DNA from: Bryopsis sp. KO-2023
Lineage: Eukaryota > Chlorophyta > Ulvophyceae > Bryopsidales > Bryopsidaceae
Length of the DNA: 64,000 nt
Assembly (NCBI GenBank): GCA_030272585.1
Contig: BSYQ01000011.1
Span: forward strand, 682,001-746,000
Direction: 5' to 3'
Made by a program: the position numbers and the translations under genes
Notes under the pieces: generated by a model
Database searches by the model: none
The model's input: only the letters and a program-made list of their open reading frames with translations
Told to the model about the DNA's origin: nothing
Shown: piece by piece, positions 21,512-33,866 of the stretch
Position numbering within the stretch: position 1 is the first letter of the stretch
Layout: each line of letters starts with the position of its first letter

Positions 21512-22597
21512 GATCGAAGGTCAACGATCTGTCCGAATGAACGGCAAAAGAGCTCTTGAAGCGTTTTTGGACAACCCTCTTGGGAACTCCCGCGGTTCGA
21601 TCAAGGCTCAACACCACTCGAGAAGGGAAGGTATAATTCTGTCACTGCGCCTGAGGGACGCCAGTCTGACACACTCGAAAACAAATTCGAAAACCCATTC
21701 CACACATGCACTTCATTTCCAGCTACCCTCCTTGTGTGGACTTTGTGATGATCAAAGGCAAACATCAACCCCCAATCCCAGAGTGTGTAAATCCAAGCCC
21801 AACAATGATTCAAAAACCTCCATAATCCACTAGTGCAAGCCTTGGATTGATAAGGGAGGAGGCATATGGAAGAGCTGAACCTGCCATCCTCAGTCTCAGC
21901 TTAACACAGGCTCAAGTTTACCATGGAAAGCATAGTTTGTTCCTTGTTAAGGGTAAGATATATTTATGCTATCTATATATGTATATTGTTGTATTGAGCT
22001 GAAACAGATAGGGACCCTCCGCGAATCAGGAGTAGAAAGGTCTATCAGTCATTCTATAGAACGGATGGAGATCTGACCCACAAGAGTATTTGTTGTCTGG
22101 ACATAAATTTTCTGTAAAAGTTTCCCTGCTACACTTCCAGTCCCTGCCGCATGCAAGCGCCAAACAACAATATATATAAAAATTGAGATTGTGAAGGTTT
22201 AGGCACCTCAAGGAATATCCAGACGTCCAAACATGGGATTCCCCTCAATCCTCTCAATTTTGTCTGAAAGAACTTTCATGATGTTACAGTTCCGAAACTT
22301 TCATAAAGTACCACTTGGGGATTCACACACACACAGTGCCGCCACAAGAAAATCCCAGACGCGCATTGAGTGCTATTTTTAGAATCCTTACATTTCATTC
22401 GGGCCAACCCTCAACGGGCAGCCTTAAAATTCCTAGAAGCAAGGCAAACCACCATGAAAACCAATGAAGCTAAAAACCAAAAATGAGTGTATCACACGCA
22501 AACCAACGAAAACAAAAAAACTGCATCTATTTTTTTCTCTCCAAAGAATTATACTTCTACAGTTGCCTATTTGAAACTCCCCCCAAAAAAACGAAAT
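21512..22597. other. Promoter region of ATP synthase g and 3' flank of PHD gene
   Basis: No further exon seen. AT-rich, with a short CA run near 22323. Confidence 0.4.
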
Positions 22598-25500
22598 CTA
22601 GCAGTACCCCCTGTCTTGCACAATCCACTTGATTTTTTTCGATAAATCTGGGATGCTTATGATTTGAATCGTGTGTTGGCCTTCGGCCGCCACTTTGACA
22701 CTTAAAGGCTCGCTTCGCATGTCTTCTGGCGTCTCCTCCAGATTTCCATGAACTAAATATACAAACCTGACAACCACCACCTGATATTAGTCATCAGGTC
22801 CCTACCCACGCACTGAAATCCGTTTTCTGGCCAGAAAATGCCTGGACAGGCCTCTCTCCACACGATCAATACCAGTCAATGGATAAGGGTAAAACAAATC
22901 TGCAACAAACTTTGATCAAGAGAAAAAAATACCAGCAAGCTTTCATCATTTTTCATTTTTTCCAGGGGTTCCTTTTCACCTGCATTTATCCCTGTTTGTG
23001 AACGCCATTTTGACAGCATCCCGAACCACCTGTGGGGGATGGGCCTTTCCCTTCTTGGACGACTGATCCTGTGGCTGCATGAATTCGAACACCCTTTCAG
23101 CGGAGCGGGGGGCTCTGGGGTCGGCTCGCTCCGTCCAAAGGTAATCCAAAACGCTCATCGTTTCCGGATGCCGTGACAGCAGCAACTCCTGCCAACATTT
23201 GTTGGAAACCTTGAACTTCCACAGGCAGGATGGCATCTTCCTGTACCCCTCCTTCAAACACTACAAAAAAAAACACGCCACAACATATCAAGCAAAACAA
23301 GCAGTTCGAATGAACTTTGCAATCGGTCACCCCCAACAGAACGCAAAACTGAACTGGATATAATCCCCCCCCCCCCCCCACACTCCTCCTCAAATCAAAT
23401 CCTCCTGTCAGCGAACTCTCGATTCGAAAGTCAGACCAGCAGCACAAAATCCTCCACGGTAGATTTCCGCTGACCTCTATGATTTGGTGGATATGTTGTT
23501 TGGTACATGAAGAAAGAGCAAACTTGTCAGCCACGACCAACACCCCTGACGGAAAACACATGGCCTCCCTCCGTATGGTGATGTTATAGGGCGGTGAGGG
23601 GGCGATGGAGGCCCACAGCTCCTGGAGGCCCCAAAGGAACACCACCTCGTAGTCCAAGTACTCCCGCACCGCAAAATGCCCCTCAAAACCCGAAGACTGG
23701 AGCCTCTCATTGAACGACACCAGGTTGACCTTGTTGGGGAGCGGGTGGATTATGTGTTTAGCCCCAAGCGAAGTTAGTTGCTCAATGATTGCCCACTCTT
23801 CCTGTGGAAAGAAACAAAGAAACCATAACCATCCCACACACACATAAAAAAGAAAAAATCAGCTAACCTGGCTCTGAAATGGATGCAGGTTTCTATTGAG
23901 AACTGAAATTTTTTGCCTCCACACTCTACCCAGGGCTCTGTGCTAGTGCTGCTACACCCTCAATCATATTTACTGTGGGTCTTTTAATAATGTTACCCCA
24001 GTATCAGTGTGGGCCACATTCTGATCTGTGGAAAATCGAAACATCCTGGCAAAACCACTATTCAATCAAAAGTGTGGATTTCGCAGGAATGGTGCGGGCC
24101 ACACTATTTTCTAGATTTTTTTTTTTTTTTGCTGTTTACGGAAATAGTGTACACTAAATTCGATTGAGGATGTACCGATCAGTAAGACCTCATGAGCTCA
24201 CCCACAGACCAATTCCAAGAAAAAAATGCCCCACCCGAAAGGTTTCAAACCAGGCAAGACCTACCTGGGATTCCCTGTACCCAATCAGCGTAAAACACAA
24301 ATCCTGGACCACACGAGGGTATCTCAATGGAGGTTCTGGAACAGGCGGAGGTTCTGGAATGGGCGAACCAGGGAGAGGTGGTTGACCAGGCAGTGGAAGA
24401 TCCGCCCCTTCCCTTGGACTGTAGGGGTCATGATCGACAGCCATTGCATCTCGATCGTCTGGATTAGCTAAATGGCAATTGACGTTGTCCATCGCCGGCA
24501 CGTCTGTCAATTCGCTCATCTGAAAGTAGGGGGCAAAAAAAACCCCATCATCTCAAAAGGCAGAAAACTGTATCCGGAATATTGACACTCTTGGTATGCA
24601 CTTGAACTCATGAAATTAATCAATGGCCATCTTTTTTGTCAAAGTAGGGATTTACCTCTTGCCGTGGGGGTGGTGGGGGGGGCTGTTGCGGCGGTGGGGG
24701 CTGCGGTGCTGGCTGATGGAAGTCTCCATGCGAACGGGGGGGTGGAGGTGGATAGTGGGTTGGGACGTGGGGGTGCTCTCCATAAGGGGGTGGCGGTGGG
24801 GGTGGCGGTGGGGGTTGATTCTGGGGTGGGAAAGGATGGTACTCATGCGGGGGGGGTAGGAAGTCAGGGGAAAATTGTGAAGGGTCTCCCCGGGGGAGGG
24901 GGGGCTGGGGGTGATAGTTGGAGGGGTAGTGAGAGGATTCTTCCAGTGGGGCCGGGGGTTGAAACTGCGGTCGATAACTATGCAGAGGGGGTGGAGGGGG
25001 CTGTGTTGGTGGAGGCGGTGCCTGGGAAGCCTGGGGTCGGAGGTGGGGTGGAAAACTGTCTGGTGCTGTTGCAATGTCCATCTCTGCTGGAGATTCCTGC
25101 ACACACCACAGGCAGCTGTAAATTATTTCCTGCTTGCAAACAATGAATGGCATTATTGTGAAAACACTGCCTATGGAAAAATTCTCAAATTCTAGCAACT
25201 TGGATCCACATCAGCTCATTTACCAAAAGTTCTTCAGGCTAGGATATGGGTGCTCCTCTATGTATCACAACGAGCATTTTCTTTTCTTTTCCTTTCTTTT
25301 TTTTTTTGGGGGGGGGGGGACGGCGTGCAGTGCAAGGGTCTATCGATTGATGCCTATGTTTTTACTCCACACTGAAGTCTGAACTTACATTTCCCCTTGT
25401 AGATGGCTGGACAAAAGCACTTTTGGTTCTGGAGTCCTCTTCCGGAACTGTCGCCGCTTCAGGAGGTGGCTGGGAGAGTGTCGGTTTTTTCACTCCAGCC

Positions 25501-28500
25501 AGATCGACAACCGAACCAGTGGCTCTTTCAGAAACTCTGGGCTCTTTCTGATCACGGGGCTTCCTCGGTTCCAGAACAACATCTGGAGCTTTCTCATGGT
25601 TTGGTAGCAATCTCCTCGTTGGAGCGGCCCTCTCTTTGCACCTTGAAAGTTGCCCAAAAAAAATCTGGTGTCAAACTCTCATCATAATTAATGTAATTTC
25701 TGTTTCTGTTTCTGTTTCAGTTTCATCATTGAGAGCCTCAATGTACGTCTCCTTCCCCCCCCCAAAAAAAAAAATAAAACAACAAAACTAAAATTGAGTA
25801 AAGGAATAATTGAATAAATCGAAATTCAATTCTAGATATAACTCAAAAGGGAATAAAATTCCCAAATAAATAAAAGTAAAAATTGTCTACCCTCTCTGTA
25901 ACAAAAATTGTAGCTGAACCTCCCAAATGATAACTTGATTTTTTTTTGTGAGCATTTCTCGGAACAGCTTTTTCTGATCACCCAAAGTGCGCCTCCAAAT
26001 ATTGATACACGTTAGTCAAAAGAAAAAATGCACAAACATATTCAAACAAAAAACAATAACTTAAGATTCGTCATATTTGCAAACAAAAGACCCTCCTATG
26101 CAATCGTGCACTAAGCAACAAAAAACGAACTTCTTTCCATCAATAAGTTGATATCTGGATTTTCTTCCGAAACAGAGCAATATAAAATTCACAGAATATC
26201 ACAGGCAATGTACAAACATGGAAGGCATATGGGTAAAATCTCAGCCACTCACCGAAAAATTACATGATTGGGGTTCTCCGACTTGTGATCGAGCTTTTTC
26301 GGCCTGCTCGTTTTCTTCAAAATACCTTTCCAAGTATTTTTTATTTGTTTTCCAGTCCAGTTATATCGAACGAACCCCACCAGGGTTGCAGCTTGGACAC
26401 CAGGAAATAGATAAAGGTCCAGCTCAGGATGTCTGCGAGAAATGCAACAGCCCACGAGCTCTTCCATTTCCATGTGCCTGAATTTTCCAGAAAAAATTTT
26501 CATATATCACTCGTCAGATTCCAACCGTTTCAGACGGAGAAGGGTGGGGCTTTCGGATTAAAGCAAGAATCATCACAAAACGCTGTAAAAAAAAAAAAAA
26601 GCTATGTTATGCTGTAGCCGTGATTTGGTTTTTTTTTCGAAAGGATAGCTTCAGGGTTACAAAACTGAAAAATAAAATAAGAAAAATAAAAAAAAAAATA
26701 AATAAATTTGTGACAAGTGCAGCTTTACTGTAAAATAATTTATTTTTTTCACGAAAGGGCGACGGTTGAATTTAGTTTTTAGAGTTTTTTTTCAACGTCA
26801 TTTTGATGCTAAGGGTCCAACCCCCTAGTAATATCGCGCCTTATTTTCATTGAGGAGTGTGCACCAGAATTTACAGACAGCGCAGAGTGATGAATGAGCC
26901 TATCTTGATTTTCAAAAAATTAAATTAAATAAAAAAAATTATAATAATAATTATTATTATTACATTACATAATTTTCCATATGACAGACCCCCTTAACTG
27001 AGTTCGCAAGGATGATGTGCAGCCAACCGCACATATTCTAATGACAAAATCAAAATCGTTCAAAATTGTGTTGGAATAACAATCCTTTAAAAAAAATAGT
27101 TTTAGAATTAGAATCGTTCAAAATTATTTCAAAGGGAAGACGGCTCCAGTGAAATGAACTGCGATCGGTGCAAAGCAAACAATACTCACTTCTGTATCAA
27201 GCTCATTTGTGGTCGACAGGATGAAGAAGGGGCCTCCACTTCTAATTGCGCATGTTTATCAAGCTCCCTGAACATTCCCACAATGCTCATCATTTCGCAA
27301 ACAATATATGCTACACAAACTCCAAAACAGAAGAAAAAAATCCCACCAAAAAAAAGCCCTAAGCAAAGGTTTTCTGTCTTTTTAGAAACTCTTCGCCTTT
27401 TCTTTTCCTGTTTTTTTCAACCCATGTTAGATAAACATACCCATACCCAAACGAATTGGATGAAACGTTTTGCCAATGGCCTGGAAAACAAACTCAATAA
27501 ATTCAAAAAAAAAAGGCAGGTTGCTTCTTAAAAAATTATTCACTGCTCCTGGACCTAGCATTTTTTTTCCCTCACTTGTATTTATCCTCCTGGATGAGCC
27601 ATTCCAGATCAAATTTTCTCCGAAGGGTGGCATGCAGCGGCTTTCCATCCTCGTCGAATATTTTTTTCACGGTGTTGATATCACAGCCCAATATGGGGAA
27701 AAATACGGGGACCGACGAAATAGACACAGGCCCCACCTTAACAACCACCCAAGAAACACACTTCAGTCTTCTTTGAAACCTTTCACAAGATTTTCTGTTT
27801 CGATCGATCAATCGATTAACCAACACAGACATTCCACGCAACCAAGCAAAATTAGGTTTCCTATCTACAGACATTAATCGCCCCCCCCCCCCCCCCCCCC
27901 CTTCCCTCCTTTCGTATTGTTTCATGTTTATACCACTCCGGACTTCGGCACTGGCTACTGGTAGTAAAATGAAGGAAAAAGATCCGCCCAACTCGGGAAA
28001 TCTATATACTTTGACCCTGATCCAGGAGAATGCAGCAAAAGGAAAGATCTATGAAATCAACAGTGGAGCAGTTTTCCGCCCCAAAAAAGTTTCAACACTG
28101 TTTTTTTTTTAAACCTACTTCTTCGAGATGAGGTGGCAGCACTTCCGGGATCCCTTTGAAAGTTATCATGCCATTCCAAAGATGATCTCTATGGACCACA
28201 TATAATTGTTCCTCCTTTGCTTTGTTCGATATCACCCCTGGCAGACAAGATTCAATGAAAAAATACAGGATCATATTCTGGCCTGGACCTAAAAATTCCA
28301 TATCACCACCCTTCCAAACGGATAAAAATCTGTAAAAATAAAATGATAAGCAAATTATTTTATTATGGTAGAGTTTTTCTGGCAAAAAATTAATTCCAGC
28401 GGAGAGAAAATTCCGTGAAAAATAGTTCGGCAGAGGAAAAACACCCAAAAATCTTGGATGCTTACCTTGAGCCACCTCAGCCCCCAACTGGTCATTCAAG

Positions 28501-31500
28501 AAACTGCAGAAATTGAACGCTTCCTTTTTCTGTCCATCCTTTTTCATCTTTTCATTTGCAGCCGCCTTGGTCAGTCTGTTGCATTCCTCCGGAACCTCCG
28601 TATTATCCTCGCAAAGATAATTTCCCCCTCCATTTCCCCTACCCCGATCGCTCGGGTCTGACGAAAGCCTCCCCGAAAGCCCCCCCCCAGACGAAGCCAC
28701 CGTCGATTTCGAGGCACCTAACCTGGCCTTGAACGCATTGAGACGATCATCATCCGTCGAACGAGGTTGCACCGAAAAAGGACTGGCTGGCATTTGTGCA
28801 GAAGAACTGGCCAAAGGCTTCCCCCAGGAAGCCGGTGGCTGCCGGAGGGGAGGGGCGGGCTTCTCCGCAGGGGCTGATGTGCAAGGATCTTGTTCTGGGA
28901 AGGGGTCATTATCCTCCCATGGATTGTAAGGTGGGGTTTCGTTTCCTGCATTTGTGGGTGGATATGGCACGAAGCCACTGTCCGCAGGCTTACTGGGGTT
29001 TCGATTTAACCCCCTGTCCAGGCTGCTTGGCCTCTGTAGGTGTGGTTTCGTTACACCAACTCGAACAGCCCCTGAGACGACACCAAGCACATTGCCTTAG
29101 TTATAACACACACACATATATATATATATATGTACATAGATAGATATGGACATTGCGATGATATGGTGGTTTATTTCTGAGTCAGACAATAACATATTTC
29201 CGTGAACGGGCTGCACTCGGCCGTTCGGCCTTGTGAAAAATACTTTCAATTCAACATATATTAACTGATCTCAAAGAATTCCTATCCGGATGGCCTGGCA
29301 CTTGGAAGCATTGACTAGGTATCTAAACCTGACCTCACCTGGATTCGGTTTTTTCCCTCTCCTTGCTGGTGTGGTGTTCTTTCTTGCAGTTTCTTGGCCG
29401 TGCAGGTATCGGGACATGCCGCTCCCTCCAGCCTTCAACATCGTTGTTCCCGACGCCACCTGGTCCACACGCTCCAGATTCTCTGGGAGGGCCCTGCCTT
29501 TCGGGACCTTCAGATGCCTTTGCCTGGGCTGGATATTCTTCCCCACAGTTTTCATTTTTTTCATCAAAGAGGGGTCTTGCGAAGATCTCCGGATCGGTAA
29601 CGACTGTTGGGGTTGCAATAATTCGCCACTGCGCCTGTTAGCTATGTTTGCTCGACCTTGAGGGGGTTTTCTCGGCTGGGAAAGGACCGGGGGACCAGAA
29701 CTCAATCGCCTTAACTTTTTTTTGCCCCTCCGTTGAATGCCACCATCTGACGAGCCTCCCGAAGTCGAAGGGCTATTCGGGGCCTCCTCCACCGCCCGGT
29801 CTGTCACCCCATCCTGAACATATTTTCAAAAAAAATACATCACGTAAATAAAAACGCATCTCATCCTCACACCAAAAATTGCTGAAAGAAAATCTCAATC
29901 CTGTGGGATCCCAAGAACAGAAAATCAAAATCAGCAAACGTACATGTATAGAAACTCGAAAATGAGTGGACTTTCCCACTCATAAACCACAGAGATAAGA
30001 CCTGCTATCGATGATGGTCGACATGCTATTTTCAGGTGTATTTTTGATTTTTTTTAACCTCATTCTCCTGAGCATGAAACCGAAATGACCAGGGATTCTT
30101 TCACTAGATGGAAATAAACACACACATATATAAAGGGTACCCACCATGACCTCAACAGGACATTCCCCATCAAAGCAAATTTGACTAAAATCGATCTCCT
30201 CCTCCGTTGTGCAGAACTGTGCATTTGCTGTGTATCTGCAATATGGGAAAGAAAAGCATCCAAAAAAAAAAAGTTAGTGTGCTTACCAATGTCCATTCGC
30301 CTTGCAAGGAATATTTCCAAACTTTTTTTTTTCACAAAATCCAGGAGGAATAGACCCTAAACAAATATGGCATGATCCACAGGTTTTTTGAAAGAAAAGC
30401 TGAAATTGTCCATACGGAAAGAAAGAAAAAAAAAGATTGCTACATGATTTTCAATTTCCTTTTTTTTTTTTTTTTTCCGCTCCATCCAACATGTTTCGTA
30501 CAAGAAAATACAATCATATTCTACAAACCATTCTTTGCTTTATTTTTTGTTAAATAACATGTGTCATATCAAGGCCGAAAGCCCCATGTTGATATGGGTC
30601 CTTATATTTTCTTTTTTTTTTGCCTTGATTTATTTTTCTTGGATCTTTTGGCAAAATCCCCACTTACTCATGCAATTTTCCACAGGGATCGCACACATAC
30701 GGCCCAGTTTCATCTATGACTTCCAGTGGCACGCATCGCACATGAATGGCCCCAAAACATCTGCCCAAACAAAAATAATAACAAAAATAAAATAAATATA
30801 TATTTTTTCTCCTCAATTCCTATCATTGCTGTTTTATTTTTTCTAAAACCAATACTTCTTTTCTGATGATATGTATTTTTTACATGATTATTCTGCAAGT
30901 TGTTTATTTAGATGTCTTTCACATTTGCATTTTTTTTTTCACTGTGAAATCCACCGGGCACCCCATCTTCGCAGCATTAAAAAAAAAAATCATGTGGAAG
31001 GTTAATTGAACAAAGCAACCCCCCAGCTGGGCCATAAAAATACCCCACCTACATATATATTTTTGTTTTCTCTAACATCAATTTGAAAATCGGATATTGA
31101 CCCAGCCCATTTGTTTAATCACCCCAAAAAAACCAGAGGAAGTTTTTGAGAAAGTGCCGTTTCTGTTCAATATCTCGAAAGCTGAAAATATCGACTTCGG
31201 ACTTCGGATTAATTCTTCAAATCACAGTCATTTCAGGAGAAAAAAAAAAAAAATCTGCTGCACTTTTTTATTTGCACGAGTGCAGCAACCATACCCTGGC
31301 CATTTTCCGGACCAAATACTGTTCTTACACAACAATATTTGCTCTTCCGAATGTTCCGTCCCGCAGGTGGTGCAGGTTGCCCCGTTCGATTCGGAGCACA
31401 AAGTGCCTGGATCCATTTTCGCTGATTTTCTACCCAAATGGCAAAACAGACCGCTGCTTAGTTCGGCGTTCCGAAAAACGAACGACGCGCGTGCCTTTCG

Positions 31501-31827
31501 ACCTCCCACGGCAGAGGGCGAAAATACATCCATCAACTCTCGTTCATAACCGTCAGGGCAAAATAAACATTCGCCAAAGACAAACTCGCTTTCCCACCTT
31601 GCGTCGTGGGAGCCTCCAAAGGAAACGGGTCCGTGGTGCCTCGCCGGACCGGACAGCGAAAACGAATTGCTTGCACCTGAATCACCAACCTGCTTGTACC
31701 CGTTTCCGCTGACGTTTTTACGAAATTGGGTCAAAATAATGTCATTTCCGCCACCACGGATTGAGCACGTGGGTCTCGGTGCAAGCGAATCGTGTTTTGG
31801 ATCGAGAGTTGGTTCCGCATAACACAT
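22598..31827 (-). CDS. Large PHD-finger, proline-rich protein (about 1,350 aa), at least 14 exons
   Basis: Probable nuclear chromatin-associated protein. Exons by eye: 31827-31329, 30760-30668, 30235-30145, 29813-29339, 29071-28466, 28288-28119, 27736-27576, 26477-26253, 25641-25389, 25096-24656, 24519-24265, 23801-23475, 23260-22980, 22766-22598 (TAG). All joins are GT-AG and in phase except exon 1 to 2, which is off by one base. A PHD finger is split over that join: CTTCG...EEQILLC, then CFGAIHVRC and CDPC. Then come Lys/Arg/Ser-rich and Pro-rich linkers, a segment containing NMILYFFIESC and WNGMITFKG, and a long proline-rich exon (25096-24656, including a run of ten prolines). The C-terminus has EYLDYEVVFLWGLQELW. 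The layout recalls plant AIPP2-type PHD/SPOC proteins, but that link rests on short motifs. Start may be 31827 or an in-frame Met at 31416. Confidence 0.72.
29140..29265 (-). repeat. Intronic dispersed repeat, copy D
   Basis: Read on the minus strand it gives GAATTGAAAGTATTTTTC, CACAAGGCCGAACGGCCG, GTGCAGCCCGTTCACGG and GTCTGACTCAGAAATAAACC, the fullest version of the family, with the CCACCATATCATC tail shared with copy B. It lies in intron 4 of the PHD gene in the sense orientation, next to a TA/CA microsatellite (29107-29131). Confidence 0.65.
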
Positions 31828-33285
31828 AACTCAGCAAATCGCAACACTTTTCTTTGCAACGAAACATTGTAATAATTAATCATTAATAATTAATGAACCC
31901 CAGTAAGACTGTCCAGCCAAGAGACAAAAGCTTCCAGGAGGCACCAAATATATTCAAAACTGTTCGTACTACGACAGTAGACAGAAAACCTATCTGGACT
32001 CTGTGGAAAGGGCGGAGTCAGTTGGGTAGTTGTGCAGTTTGTGCAGTTAGGACTCTGGGTTGTGGTGTTTTTAATTCTTACTGTAAAAATGTGAATTCAG
32101 CGACTCGTTGATTTTCCAACTCTCTTTGTTTTTGCAGTGACTCGCTTCCAGCGACACATTTCGGCAAGACGGATCGTGATTTTCCCTTGTGTTGTCGACC
32201 TAGAATTTTGAACGGTGTAGAATACACAAACCGTTGACAGTGTTGGTATAAAATGGGAAAGTGGAACCAAGCAATATCTTTAACTCGACAAGAATTTGAA
32301 GGCCTAGACGTGTTTTCCCAACTCTTGTCCTTGGGCGGAGTGGCAGACCATTGATACTCTCCTGGAAAACTGGATCGACAGGCTGTGCCGTGGAGTTTGT
32401 TGTTCAGGAGCTTCACACCTACACTCTATTGCGTGATTTTTTTGAATGAAGGTAAAAGAAAGCAAAACACTGCAGTGCTATTGAACTGGCGGGTCGACAC
32501 AGACCAAAAATTGCAAAAAAATTTCCCCCTTCCAAAAGGGGGCCTTGCAAGTGGTTTTCCTTGGATCACCAGCGTACCAAGCCCGGCAGATGGCCACAAC
32601 ACATCATCAAAGGTTGCTGAAGATAAAGAAGAATAACAACAATCATCACACAGAAAAACCAGATGGTGTTTGATTGATTTTGACTTTGTGGCCACCACAA
32701 TTTCCATGACGCAAAATCTTTTGGACCTCGTGAACCGTGAATCGATGAACATTTTTCAAACACAAACCACTCACATAGTATGTACATGAATATGTTTTAC
32801 AGTCGGATATTCTGGGCTGACAGATCTAATCGTTACCTTCCCTTGTCAAAAAAATTTCATTCCGGCATCACCCATTTGCAGGACAATGGTTCTAAATTGG
32901 ACTGCATTTAGAGCCCTTCACATTCCACAGCAAACTCCATAGAAACTACCTGTTCTTCTTTTCCCAGCTTCCTCAATGGTGAGAAAGCACGGATCGCTGC
33001 CAAGCCCCAGTGTTGTGAATTCTTCTGGTTGCTTTCCTTTCTTTAGTAAAAGTCGTGGCGGCTGGAATTCCCAACACCACTTGTTGTTGTTGTGGCTGAG
33101 AGGTGATGGCCAGGAAAAAAAATATGCTGAAATACTCTTGCATGCCCATTTTTTTTTTTCAAACACAAAGCACTTGTATTTGGCGGATTTCCGGATGTGT
33201 TGATGCTGTCCGTACGTCCGTCATCCCGATTTCAATGTTTTTGTCAATTCGCCGCCGCGTCGTACGACAGATTCCTGAATCGTGT
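31828..33285. other. Intergenic, no gene recognised
   Basis: Lies between the divergent PHD gene and the 33426 gene. Open stretches on the minus strand (32078-32416, 32918-33166) resemble nothing known. Confidence 0.4.
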
Positions 33286-33297
33286 CACGTGTATATA
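33286..33297 (+). promoter_or_regulatory. G-box directly next to TATA box
   Basis: CACGTG (33286-33291) runs straight into TATATA (33292-33297), about 130 bp upstream of the ATG at 33426. This is a plausible core promoter; CACGTG is a bZIP/bHLH site in plants. Confidence 0.55.
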
Positions 33298-33425
33298 GGC
33301 GCCTTGTTTTTCGTTGCGTGCCACACCTGCGAACACACCTTTCGAGCCTTTCTTTCGTTTTTTTCGAGCCGTTTCTTTTCCGTCGTCGACCCAAACTGCG
33401 AACCTGCCGAAACACCGCGAGAAAC

Positions 33426-33866
33426 ATGCCGAGAAGAAACAGAATCCTGACGTACCGCACCAAGACATACGAACAGAGCCTGGTGACGATCCCAGAGGAA
33501 CCGAGTGCGACTCCGCCACCGCCACCGCCACCGCCGACGAGCTTGGCGGGACTTTTCGCGCTTTGGTCGTCCACGCCGGCTCCGACTCCGGTAAAGACGG
33601 AAGCGAACGTCAAAAAGGGAAGCGAGGAAAAAAAAGAATCCCCTGGCCATGGCCTGTCGTTTGAACAAAAGCCGACGTCTTTGCGCTTCGCAGGCCAAGC
33701 TTCCGTGCCCGTCGCCTTGCATCCAAAAGGGGAGAGGAAAGGAAAGGTGTATTCCGAGGATGAGCTGCAGAGATTCCGAAAAAAAAGAACCATTTCCGTC
33801 GTTTACGTTGTTGGTGAAGAAAACTCGGAGCCCAGCCAGGGCAGGAACAAGCGTCGAAAGGTGTAG
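33426..33866 (+). CDS. Intronless 146-aa basic protein of unknown function
   Basis: The open frame from MPRRNRILTYRTKTYEQSL to RNKRRKV and TAG is uninterrupted. Features seen: a run of eight prolines at about residues 36-43 (PPPPPPPP), a Lys/Glu-rich middle (KKGSEEKKES), and KRRKV at the very C-terminus, a probable nuclear localisation signal. No known domain. The frame stays open upstream (to 33282), but the ATG at 33426 is preferred because it follows the TATA/G-box promoter by a normal leader length. Being intronless is unusual beside its intron-rich neighbours. Confidence 0.6.
   Translation: MPRRNRILTYRTKTYEQSLVTIPEEPSATPPPPPPPPTSLAGLFALWSSTPAPTPVKTEANVKKGSEEKKESPGHGLSFEQKPTSLRFAGQASVPVALHPKGERKGKVYSEDELQRFRKKRTISVVYVVGEENSEPSQGRNKRRKV

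Noticed and set aside
24610..25146. 178-codon plus-strand Gly/Val-rich frame
   Set aside because: Antisense shadow of the proline-rich exon of the PHD gene, which joins in phase with its neighbours.
31044..31060. 5-nt microexon GTGGG to complete the PHD finger
   Set aside because: It has AG and GT borders but its length does not restore the reading frame of the next exon.
33285..33793. Long minus-strand frames opposite the 33426 gene
   Set aside because: Shadow of the plus-strand gene; the proline run reads as Gly/Arg runs, with no start context.
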